Source: Atopostipes sp964624875
GTDB lineage: Bacteria; Bacillota; Bacilli; Lactobacillales; Carnobacteriaceae_A
Assembly: GCA_964624875.1 (NCBI GenBank)
Contig: CAZUZA010000005.1
Span: forward strand, 1 to 63,505
Length of the DNA stretch: 63,505 bases
Reading direction: 5' to 3'
Under the pieces are notes generated by a model. It worked only from the letters and a program-made list of their open reading frames with translations. It had not been told where the DNA came from and did not search any database. Shown in pieces: positions 16,473 to 24,299 of this stretch. Every line of letters begins with the position of its first letter. The first letter of the stretch is position 1. Made by a program: the position numbers and the translations under genes.

Positions 16473-18269
16473 TTAGGCATTCGCCAGATTTTGTAATTCA
16501 TACATCTCTTTATAACGTCCACCTAACTCAACAAGTTCATCATGTGTTCCACGCTCAACAATTCTTCCAGCTTCTAACACTAGAATTTGATTGGCATCAC
16601 GGATTGTAGATAGTCTATGAGCAATCGCTACTGTTGTACGTCCTTCACGCATGCGGTTTAATCCTTCTTGAATTAAGCTTTCAGTCTCTGTATCAATATT
16701 AGCCGTTGCCTCATCTAATATTAATATCTTTGGATCTTTTACAATTGTACTTGCAAATGATAACAATTGTTTTTCACCACTTGAGAACCCAGCTCCACGT
16801 TCTACCACTTTATGGTTGTAGTTTCCTGGTAGACGATTAATAAATTTATCCGCTTGGACAAATTCAGCCGCTTCTATAATTTCTCTATCTGTAATTGAAT
16901 CATCTAATAACCGAATGTTATCTTTGACCGTTCCATAGAACATGAAAGAGTCTTGTAAGACTAATCCAATTTCACTACGTAACTCATCCATTGGATAATC
17001 ACGAAGCGAATGACCATCAATTAAGACATCCCCTTCTCTATACTCATAAAAACGCATGAGTACATTAATAATCGAAGATTTCCCACTACCTGTATGTCCA
17101 ACTAAGGCAACAGTCTCTCCAGGGTTTACAGTAAAACTAATATCTTTTAGAACATCTGTTTTGCCATCATAAGAGAAAGAAACATTCTTAAATTCGATTT
17201 TAGCATCTTCAATTTCTAAGTCAGCAATTTCATGTTGAACAGGTGTATACATGTCATTATCCATAACTTTCAGTATACGACCACTCGAAATAATACCGTC
17301 TTGGAATAAGCTCAAGTTATCCATTAAGCGTGTTAATGGGCGGAAGAATAAACGAATGTACGAAGTGAAGGCATAGATAACCCCTACTTCTATCGGTCCT
17401 TGGAGCGCATTATAGCCAAAGATACCTAATACAGCTATTATTGCGAATGTATGAAGTAAGTCAATAATCGGACTTAACAAAATAGCATTTATTTTTGACA
17501 TTGAGAAACGCGCATTAAAGTACGATTCGTTTACTTCTTCAAATTCATCAACCATACGTTTTTCTTGACGGAACTGTTGAATCGTCGACATACCGTTTAT
17601 CGATTCAGCAAGTTGTGTATTCAAGATACTGTTTTTTGTTTTCAATTCTGAATACGTTCTTGAACTGTAGACTTGATAGAAACGAACGACTACTAATAAA
17701 ATTGGTAAAAATGATAAGACTGCCAGTGAAACTCTCCAGTTTAAAATCATCATCGCAATTAAAGTTGTTGTGATACTTAATACCCCTTGCGTAATGTTTA
17801 ATAGTACGTTCCAGAAATCTTTCAGTGCTTCTGTATCATTTGTAACTCGAGTAACGATCCAACCAGTAGATGTACTATCAAAGAATCGCATACCAAGTGC
17901 ATGAACTTTTTCAAAAATTTGGTTACGAACATTTTGTACCGTACGTTCAGAAGCCAAACTAAATATATACAATTGGAAAAAAGTTATAATCATACTAGTT
18001 ACTGTTAACAACAAGTAGAGGCCACCAAATATGACAGCTGTTTCTCTAGTTGCTCGATTTGTCGCTAAGTAATCATCAATAAATGTTTGAATAATTCGAG
18101 GTTGAATTGTATTAACAATTGACAAGACAACGACTAGTAATATAGCAGCTACAAACCATTTAATGTATGGTTTTGTAAAACGTAAAATTCGACGCAATGT
18201 TTTCATTTGCTCTTTAACTGGAATTGAACGAGCTTTTATTTCTTTTTCAACATTTGAGTTTTCAGCCAT
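16473..18269 (-). CDS. ABC exporter half-transporter, catalytic-site subunit (YheH/LmrD-like)
   Basis: A 598-residue half-transporter with six membrane helices (about 35-320) and a C-terminal ATPase domain. Walker A is VGHTGSGKSS, the signature loop is the variant FSSGEKQ, and Walker B is ILILDEATANID, with the catalytic Glu present. It pairs with the 585-residue protein encoded just upstream; together they match heterodimeric multidrug or lipid exporters such as YheI/YheH (BmrCD) and LmrCD. Here the signature motif is divergent while the partner keeps LSGGQ, as expected when only one of two ATP sites is hydrolytic. The ATG at 18267-18269 lies one base after the partner's stop and nine bases after AGGTGG. 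Substrate unknown. Confidence 0.93.
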   Translation of the reverse strand: MAENSNVEKEIKARSIPVKEQMKTLRRILRFTKPYIKWFVAAILLVVVLSIVNTIQPRIIQTFIDDYLATNRATRETAVIFGGLYLLLTVTSMIITFFQLYIFSLASERTVQNVRNQIFEKVHALGMRFFDSTSTGWIVTRVTNDTEALKDFWNVLLNITQGVLSITTTLIAMMILNWRVSLAVLSFLPILLVVVRFYQVYSSRTYSELKTKNSILNTQLAESINGMSTIQQFRQEKRMVDEFEEVNESYFNARFSMSKINAILLSPIIDLLHTFAIIAVLGIFGYNALQGPIEVGVIYAFTSYIRLFFRPLTRLMDNLSLFQDGIISSGRILKVMDNDMYTPVQHEIADLEIEDAKIEFKNVSFSYDGKTDVLKDISFTVNPGETVALVGHTGSGKSSIINVLMRFYEYREGDVLIDGHSLRDYPMDELRSEIGLVLQDSFMFYGTVKDNIRLLDDSITDREIIEAAEFVQADKFINRLPGNYNHKVVERGAGFSSGEKQLLSFASTIVKDPKILILDEATANIDTETESLIQEGLNRMREGRTTVAIAHRLSTIRDANQILVLEAGRIVERGTHDELVELGGRYKEMYELQNLANA

Positions 18270-18270
18270 T

Positions 18271-20028
18271 TTATTCGCCACCTTCCAATTCAGGTAACTC
18301 TTGTTCTAACTGTTGCTTATTGTACATATCATTGTACCAGCCATCTGCTTGAATTAACTCAGCATGGGTACCACGTTCTGTAATTGTACCTTCATCTAAT
18401 ACTAAAATTTCATCTGCATGCATTAAAGAACTGATTCGGTGTGCAATAATAATTGTGGTTTGATCATCTCTTAATTCACGCAAACCATGTAAGATCTCTT
18501 CTTCTGTTTTTGCATCAACGGCGGATAAAGAATCATCTAAAATCATTAACTCTGGATTTTTTATAATTGCTCGTGCAATTGCCACACGTTGTTTTTGCCC
18601 ACCAGAAAGCGAAACCCCTCTTTCACCAGTTTCAGTATCATATCCATTAGGCATCTCTAAAATGTCCTCATGAATGTCTGCAATTTTTGCAGCTTTTTCA
18701 ACTTCTTCATGCGATAATGTAGGATCACTAAAGCGAATATTGTTTCGAATCGTATCTGAAAACAAGAAGTTATCTTGTGGAACATAACCTACACTCTTCA
18801 ATAAAGCATCTAGCGTGTAATCTCTAATATCATGATCACCAAATTTGATTTCACCATCGTATAAATCATGGTCACGTAATAATAATTTAATTAAAGTCGA
18901 TTTACCAGAACCCGTTTTCCCAACAATTCCAAGTGTTTTCCCTTTTGAAAGTGTGAAGTTGATATCTGATAAAGCCGGCTCGTTGTCATTTGGATATGTA
19001 AATGATTCGACTGCAAAGTTTAAATCACCACTTACAGCTTCTTCAATCGCATCCATTCTTTCAACAACAGATGACTTTTCACTTAATAAAATCTCAATAC
19101 GTTCATAACTAGCTGAACCACGTTCGATAATATTAAATAATCTTCCAATCGCAAACATTGGCCAAATAAGCATTCCAATATAACTAATAAAGGTTACGAA
19201 TTCACCCACTGTAATTTCGCCATCAATGATTAGGAAACCACCGATAATTATAGCAATTACATAAGATAAACCGATAATAAAACTTAAAGCGGGATCGAAT
19301 AATGAATCCACTTTATAAACTTCTCTATTTTTCTGAAGTATATTTTCAGTTTGTCCTTTAAATTCTTCGATGTCTTCTCTTTCTTGTCCAAAAGTTTTAA
19401 TCACTTTTACACCTTGAAGACTTTCTTGCACTTTGTTATTCATCTGAGAAAATGCTGCTTGAGCATCTCTAAAACGGTGATGTAGCATTCTTCCTAAATA
19501 TCTTGAAACAACTGCTAACATCGGTAATGGAATAATTGCTAGTAACGTTAGGCGCCAATCCACTACAATTAACATCGCTGACAAAGTAATGACTGTAACG
19601 GCAAGTGAGTCTGCCATAGTTACAATTCCACCACCTGCAACCATACGTAATGAACGTAAATCATTCGTTGCATGGGCCATTAAGTCACCTGTACGATATT
19701 TTTGGTAAAATTCACTATCCATATTCGTAAAATGACGATAAAGTCGATTACGAACAATACGTTCTAATGCAGCTGCATTCCCCCAAATATTCACTCGCCA
19801 AATGTAACGCAAGCCATATTGGATAATTGCTGTAAATAATAAAATAATAAGTAACTGAATCAATCGATCACCAGTAATCACATTTTCTGTAATTTCATCA
19901 ATGACCAAACCAATAATTCGTGGTGGCAAAAGGTTTAATAATGCGACCCCGATTAAGGCAAAAATTGCTAATGTGTAAGACTTCCATCGTTCCTTGAAAA
20001 ACCAACTTAACTTAAAATATATCTGCAT
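18271..20028 (-). CDS. ABC exporter half-transporter, degenerate-site subunit (YheI/LmrC-like)
   Basis: A 585-residue half-transporter: six membrane helices then an ATPase domain. Walker A is VGKTGSGKST, the ABC signature is the canonical LSGGQKQRVAIARA, but Walker B reads LMILDDSLSAVD, with Asp in place of the catalytic Glu. In heterodimeric exporters this substitution marks the subunit whose Walker site is non-hydrolytic. First gene of the two-gene unit; its stop is one base from the next ATG, so both are made together at similar levels. Substrate cannot be read from the sequence; multidrug or lipid export are the family possibilities. Confidence 0.93.
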   Translation of the reverse strand: MQIYFKLSWFFKERWKSYTLAIFALIGVALLNLLPPRIIGLVIDEITENVITGDRLIQLLIILLFTAIIQYGLRYIWRVNIWGNAAALERIVRNRLYRHFTNMDSEFYQKYRTGDLMAHATNDLRSLRMVAGGGIVTMADSLAVTVITLSAMLIVVDWRLTLLAIIPLPMLAVVSRYLGRMLHHRFRDAQAAFSQMNNKVQESLQGVKVIKTFGQEREDIEEFKGQTENILQKNREVYKVDSLFDPALSFIIGLSYVIAIIIGGFLIIDGEITVGEFVTFISYIGMLIWPMFAIGRLFNIIERGSASYERIEILLSEKSSVVERMDAIEEAVSGDLNFAVESFTYPNDNEPALSDINFTLSKGKTLGIVGKTGSGKSTLIKLLLRDHDLYDGEIKFGDHDIRDYTLDALLKSVGYVPQDNFLFSDTIRNNIRFSDPTLSHEEVEKAAKIADIHEDILEMPNGYDTETGERGVSLSGGQKQRVAIARAIIKNPELMILDDSLSAVDAKTEEEILHGLRELRDDQTTIIIAHRISSLMHADEILVLDEGTITERGTHAELIQADGWYNDMYNKQQLEQELPELEGGE

Positions 20029-20084
20029 AATTGCACCTTTTCTATGAAACTCTTAGCGTGTCCTATTTTGTGAATTTAAAGAAT

Positions 20085-20111
20085 CGAACAGTAAAAAAAC
20101 TTTACTGTTCG
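20085..20111 (-). terminator. Terminator after yneF
   Basis: Eleven-base-pair stem CGAACAGTAAA / TTTACTGTTCG (20085-20095 and 20101-20111), five-base loop, ten bases after the yneF stop. U-rich sequence follows on the minus strand. Confidence 0.75.
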
Positions 20112-20120
20112 CTGTTTAAA

Positions 20121-20351
20121 TTATTTTTGTTTCTTTTTTGATTGACCTTTCATTTGGTTAACCATCTGATTGATTTTACGTTCAGAAGGCTTTTGTCCCA
20201 TTGAAAGCATCATCGTACGAATCATATTTTCATCGATTGGTGGATTTTCTTCAAAGTAATTGACCATATATTTACGCGCCAAGAAGAAGCCGCCGACTCC
20301 ACCTGCCAGTAGTGCAATAATAATTAAAAGTATCGCTACCCATAATTCCAT
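20121..20351 (-). CDS. yneF: UPF0154 (YneF) small membrane protein
   Basis: A 76-residue protein with one N-terminal membrane helix (residues 4-24, LWVAILLIIIALLAGGVGG), then the family core FLARKYMVNYFEENPPI and MIRTMMLSMGQKPSERKINQM. This exactly fits the UPF0154/YneF family found near tkt in Bacillus, as it is here. Function is unknown; the topology predicts a short outside end and a positively charged cytoplasmic tail. It is separated from tkt by the tkt terminator, so it is probably transcribed alone. Confidence 0.9.
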   Translation of the reverse strand: MELWVAILLIIIALLAGGVGGFFLARKYMVNYFEENPPIDENMIRTMMLSMGQKPSERKINQMVNQMKGQSKKKQK

Positions 20352-20480
20352 TCTGTCTCACTCCCATCTCCAATTAAGAATAAATAATATAACTAAGTAT
20401 AGTATTCACTCTTCCTATTTTACATAAAAAATAGTTAAAACAAAACTATTGCTTCACATTTTTTACAATTTCATAAAATA

Positions 20481-20512
20481 AAACAGCTGATTCGTGAAAA
20501 TCAGCCGTTTTT
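20481..20512 (-). terminator. Terminator after tkt
   Basis: Minus-strand hairpin AACGGCTGATT / AATCAGCTGTT with one internal mismatch, followed by TTTTATTTTAT. It begins about 30 bases after the tkt stop. Confidence 0.8.
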
Positions 20513-20540
20513 GTTTACTATCTATATTTTTTTAAATAAA

Positions 20541-22541
20541 TTACTTGTCTAATGAAAGATATTTATTGACTACATTTTCAACTGTAAAGCCTAAATGTTC
20601 AATAACTTCTTCGCCTTTACCACTTTCACCGAAACGATCAATTGTTAATGATGTTCCATCAAAACCAGTGTAACGGTCCCAACCAAATGAAGATCCCATT
20701 TCAATTGCTACACGTTTTGTAAGGTTTCTAGGTAAAACAGATTCTTTATACTCAGCTGATTGCTTTTCAAATAATTCAAAACTTGGCATTGAAACAACAG
20801 TCACATCATGACCTTGTTCAAGTAATTCAGCTTGAGCTTTAATCGCTAATTGTACTTCTGAACCTGTAGCCATTAAGATACCTTCTGCTTCACCTTTAGC
20901 TGGTGATAAAACATATGCACCTTTTTTAACATACTTTTGTGCCAATTTATCCGTATTTGGTAATACTGGAACATCTTGACGAGTTAATGCTAATAAGGTT
21001 GGTGTCTCTTCAGATTCTAACGCTACTTTCCAAGCTGCTGCCACTTCGTTTGCATCCGCTGGACGCATCATGTGAACGTTAGGCATGCCACGGTAACTTG
21101 ATAAATGTTCAACAGGTTCGTGTGTTGGACCATCTTCTCCAACTGCAACCGAATCATGTGTTAAAACATAAACTGCAGGAATTTCAGATAGTGCTGCTAA
21201 ACGAACAGCTGGGCGTAAATAATCTGAGAATACGAAGAATGTAGAAACATATGACTTCGTACCACCATGTAATAAAATACCGTTTAATGCAGAAGCCATC
21301 GCATGTTCACGAACACCATACCAAATGTTTCGACCTTCGTAGTTATCCGGTGCGTAGTCACCTGCGCCATCAATCATTGTTTTGTTTGATCCAGATAAAT
21401 CGGCTGATCCACCCCAGAAATAAGGAACAATTTCTGCAATAGCATTGATTACTTCTCCACTCACTGAACGAGTAGCAATCCCTTTTTCATCTTCGTCATA
21501 GACAGGTAAGTTTTCTTCCCATCCTTCAGGTAATTTACCAGAGACAGCTAATTCAAATTGCTCTGCTAAGTCAGGATAAGTCGCTTTATAATCATCGACT
21601 AACTGTAACCAGTCATTCTCTAATTCTGCTCCTTTATTCGCAATACTCTCTTCAAATCGAGTATAAACTTCAGCAGGAACTGTAAATGCTTCGCCTTCCC
21701 ATGCATAACTCGCCTTAGCGAAAGCAGAACCTTCTGCTCCTAATGGTGCTCCGTGAACTTCAGAAGTTCCAGCGTTTGATGCACCAAATCCGATTTCAGT
21801 ACGTACTTCAATAATCGTTGGTTTATCTGTTACTGTTTGAGCATTTTGGATAGCTTCATCAATCGCCGATAAGTCATTACCGTCTTCTACAATTGCGTAG
21901 TCCCAACCATAAGCTTCAAAACGTTTTTCAATATCTTCACTAAACGCTTTATCTGTTGGACCATCTAATTGGATATCGTTTGAATCATAAAGCATAATTA
22001 ATTTCCCTAGTTTTAAATGACCTGCTAAACTAGCTGCTTCATGAGAAATACCTTCTTGTAAATCACCATCACTACATAATACATACGTATAATGGTCAAC
22101 TACTGGGAAGTTTTCTTTGTTGTAAGTAGCTGCTAAATGCGCTTCAGCCATAGCCATGCCAACACCATTAGCAACACCTTGCCCTAGTGGACCTGTTGTT
22201 GCTTCTACTCCATCCGTAATATGAACTTCTGGATGTCCTGGCATACCACTACCTAATTGACGGAAGTTTTTAACATCATCCAATGACACGTCAAAACCTG
22301 TCAGGTGTAATAAACTATAAAGCATTGCAGAACCGTGTCCTGCTGAAAGAATAAAACGATCTCGGTTAAACCAATGCGAACTCTTTGGATTCACATTAAG
22401 ATGTTTTGCCCAAAGTGCATAAGCCATTGGTGCCGCACCCATTGGTAATCCTGGGTGTCCTGAGTTAGCAGCATCTACTGCGTCAATACTTAGTGTACGA
22501 ATGGTATTTACTGCTAATTGATCTGTAATATCGAACATCAT
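20541..22541 (-). CDS. tkt: Transketolase
   Basis: Thiamine diphosphate enzyme of the pentose phosphate pathway that moves two-carbon units between sugar phosphates. 666 residues in three domains. Visible signatures: N-terminal SIDAVDAANSGHPGLPMGAAPM, the cofactor-binding GDGDLQEGISHEA-type motif here LCSDGDLQEGISHEAASLAG near residue 155, and the C-terminal-domain VREHAMASALNGI and THDSVAVGEDGPTHEP motifs. It follows ynzC by 17 bases and ends at its own terminator, forming a ynzC-tkt unit divergent from lexA. Confidence 0.97.
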   Translation of the reverse strand: MMFDITDQLAVNTIRTLSIDAVDAANSGHPGLPMGAAPMAYALWAKHLNVNPKSSHWFNRDRFILSAGHGSAMLYSLLHLTGFDVSLDDVKNFRQLGSGMPGHPEVHITDGVEATTGPLGQGVANGVGMAMAEAHLAATYNKENFPVVDHYTYVLCSDGDLQEGISHEAASLAGHLKLGKLIMLYDSNDIQLDGPTDKAFSEDIEKRFEAYGWDYAIVEDGNDLSAIDEAIQNAQTVTDKPTIIEVRTEIGFGASNAGTSEVHGAPLGAEGSAFAKASYAWEGEAFTVPAEVYTRFEESIANKGAELENDWLQLVDDYKATYPDLAEQFELAVSGKLPEGWEENLPVYDEDEKGIATRSVSGEVINAIAEIVPYFWGGSADLSGSNKTMIDGAGDYAPDNYEGRNIWYGVREHAMASALNGILLHGGTKSYVSTFFVFSDYLRPAVRLAALSEIPAVYVLTHDSVAVGEDGPTHEPVEHLSSYRGMPNVHMMRPADANEVAAAWKVALESEETPTLLALTRQDVPVLPNTDKLAQKYVKKGAYVLSPAKGEAEGILMATGSEVQLAIKAQAELLEQGHDVTVVSMPSFELFEKQSAEYKESVLPRNLTKRVAIEMGSSFGWDRYTGFDGTSLTIDRFGESGKGEEVIEHLGFTVENVVNKYLSLDK

Positions 22542-22558
22542 ATCAAACCTTTCAATTT

Positions 22559-22792
22559 TTAATTATTCTTATTTTCTTTTTTAAGTTGTTTCAGTTTTTC
22601 AGGTGTTACATCGTTACCTTCTTCATCTACAATTTTCAAAGTAGATAATTGTGATTTAACTTGACCACGAAACATTTGAATATATTCTTTTCGTAGTTTT
22701 TCTTGTTCTTGTTTTTCTTCTTCTGATAGACCTTCTGCTTTGCTTTTGCGAGCAAGTTCATTAATTCTATCTAATAAGTTATCTGGTAACAT
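22559..22792 (-). CDS. ynzC: DUF896 / UPF0291 protein (YnzC family)
   Basis: A 77-residue helical protein. The DUF896 pattern is clear: RINELARKSKAEGLSEEEKQEQ, then LRKEYIQMFRGQVKSQL, and a KIVDEEGNDVTPEKLK tail. In Bacillus ynzC lies in the SOS-regulated yneA-yneB-ynzC operon divergent from lexA; here ynzC is directly divergent from lexA with no yneA or yneB between. The biochemical role is unknown. Good AGGAG ribosome binding site. A LexA box lies about 160 bases upstream of its start, and TATAAT lies at 22835-22840 on its strand without a clear -35. Confidence 0.9.
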   Translation of the reverse strand: MLPDNLLDRINELARKSKAEGLSEEEKQEQEKLRKEYIQMFRGQVKSQLSTLKIVDEEGNDVTPEKLKQLKKENKNN

Positions 22793-22950
22793 AATCCAGC
22801 TCCTTTTAAATATTCACACAACCTATCTTACCAAATTATAGGTTCAAAAACTAGTTACAACCCTAAATAAGCGAAAGAACTTCATACTAAAGGTCTCTAT
22901 CCTAAGGATGCATATGGTTCTATAGCTTCTAAATATACCGAACTCTTTTG

Positions 22951-22964
22951 CGAACAGATGTTTG
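22951..22964. promoter_or_regulatory. LexA (SOS) box
   Basis: CGAACAGATGTTTG matches the Firmicute SOS operator CGAACATATGTTCG at 12 of 14 positions. It overlaps the -35 element of the lexA promoter by three bases, so LexA would repress its own gene, and it is placed between lexA and the divergent ynzC-tkt unit. A half-similar site, CGAACTCTTTTGCG, starts 13 bases before it. Confidence 0.85.
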
Positions 22965-22990
22965 ATTAATGAAAAATAGTATGATACAAT
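22962..22990 (+). promoter_or_regulatory. Promoter of lexA
   Basis: TTGATT (22962-22967), 17 bases, TACAAT (22985-22990); the start of transcription would be near 22997, about 50 bases before the lexA ATG. Confidence 0.75.
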
Positions 22991-23047
22991 ATTTTTAAGT
23001 AAAAGGAATAAACTATACATAAAAATGATTATTTGAGAGGTGTTATT

Positions 23048-23683
23048 ATGGCAAAGAGAGGCCGAAAAGGTGAGAAACAACTCGAAATTTTAAAATATAT
23101 CTATGAAGAAGTTTCTAATCGTGGATACCCTCCTACTGTTCGAGAGATTTGTAACGCAACAGGATTAGCATCAACTTCTACAGTTCACGGTCACTTATCT
23201 CGACTAGAAAAGCAAGGGTTTTTATTGAGAGACCCATCAAAACCTCGCGCAATTGAAGTGACAGAGAGTGGATTAAAAAAGATTGGTATCGATGGAAATG
23301 AAAACAGCATCCCATTATTAGGTGTTGTAACAGCTGGTGCACCTATACTAGCCGTTGAAGAAGCAACAGACTTCTTCCCACTACCTGAATATTTAACTCA
23401 TGATAAAGGCGATTTATTCATGCTAACGATCCGTGGTGAAAGTATGATTAACGCTGGAATTTTAGACGGTGATTTAGTCATTGTGCGTAGACAGGAAGTT
23501 GCTGACAATGGAGACATTGTTATCGCAATGACAGAGGAAGACGAAGCAACATGTAAACGATTCTTCAAAGAATCCGATTATATTCGATTAGAGCCTGAAA
23601 ATGATCATCTTGATCCGATAATTTTACCGAATGTTTCGATTCTTGGAAAAGTTGTTTCACTTTATAGAACGCATGTCTATTAA
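23048..23683 (+). CDS. lexA: LexA repressor
   Basis: SOS response repressor that self-cleaves when RecA is activated. 211 residues from the ATG at 23048, chosen because AGAGGTG lies five bases upstream; an in-frame TTG at 23033 precedes that site. The N-terminal winged helix-turn-helix covers about residues 1-70 (PTVREICNATGLASTSTVH). The self-cleavage bond is Ala96-Gly97 (VVTAGAP). The Ser-Lys dyad is Ser132 (RGESM) and Lys170 (TCKRFF). Autoregulated through the box at 22951-22964. Complete and apparently functional. Confidence 0.97.
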   Translation: MAKRGRKGEKQLEILKYIYEEVSNRGYPPTVREICNATGLASTSTVHGHLSRLEKQGFLLRDPSKPRAIEVTESGLKKIGIDGNENSIPLLGVVTAGAPILAVEEATDFFPLPEYLTHDKGDLFMLTIRGESMINAGILDGDLVIVRRQEVADNGDIVIAMTEEDEATCKRFFKESDYIRLEPENDHLDPIILPNVSILGKVVSLYRTHVY

Positions 23684-23695
23684 ATGAACAGAAAC

Positions 23696-23743
23696 AAAAA
23701 TCCCTAAAGCCATTGATTCACTCAAAAGGCTTTAGGGATTTTT
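23696..23743. terminator. Bidirectional terminator between lexA and apt
   Basis: Sixteen-base-pair perfect stem with arms at 23696-23711 and 23728-23743 (core ATCCCTAAAGCC), A and T tracts at both outer ends, between two convergent genes. Confidence 0.9.
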
Positions 23744-23754
23744 CTGTTTTATTC

Positions 23755-24267
23755 TTAGTATTGTAACAAAGTAAAGATATCATAACCTTCTATTTTATCT
23801 CTACCTTTTAAGTCTACTAGTTCAATAAGGAATGCTGTACCAACAACTACTCCACCTAGCTCCTCGATTAATTCGATTGTTGCCGCTAGTGTTCCACCAG
23901 TAGCTAATAAATCATCTACTACTAATACTCTTTGACCTGGTTGAATAGCGTCTTGATGAAGTTGTAGTGTATCTTCACCATATTCTAAACCATAGTTCAC
24001 TTCGATTACTTCTCGTGGTAATTTCCCTTTTTTACGAGCTGGTGCAAAACCTACACCTAATTCATAAGCTACAGGACAACCAACAATAAAACCTCGAGCC
24101 TCTGGACCAACAATCATCTCTACATCTTTATCTTTTGCGTAGTTTGCGATTTGTTGCGTTGCATATCTATATGCATCGCCATCAGCCATCAAAGGTGAAA
24201 TATCGCGGAATATAACACCTTTTTCAGGATAATCTGGTACTGAAGCAATAAACTTACTTAAATCCAT
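23755..24267 (-). CDS. apt: Adenine phosphoribosyltransferase
   Basis: Salvages adenine to AMP using PRPP. The PRPP-binding motif is VLVVDDLLATGGTLAA near residue 120-135; the N-terminal RDISPLMAD and PEARGFIVGCPVAYELG segments are Apt-specific. 170 residues, normal. It follows recJ by 32 bases, the same recJ-apt order as in Bacillus, and ends at the shared terminator with lexA. Confidence 0.97.
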   Translation of the reverse strand: MDLSKFIASVPDYPEKGVIFRDISPLMADGDAYRYATQQIANYAKDKDVEMIVGPEARGFIVGCPVAYELGVGFAPARKKGKLPREVIEVNYGLEYGEDTLQLHQDAIQPGQRVLVVDDLLATGGTLAATIELIEELGGVVVGTAFLIELVDLKGRDKIEGYDIFTLLQY

Positions 24268-24299
24268 TATTCTTATACTCCTTTGCCTTAAGCTTTAGA

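Noticed and set aside
22844..23080. Minus-strand 78-codon frame in the ynzC/lexA gap, considered as a yneA remnant
   Set aside because: No LysM pattern or membrane-anchor layout of YneA, no ribosome binding site, and it overlaps the lexA promoter and start on the other strand.
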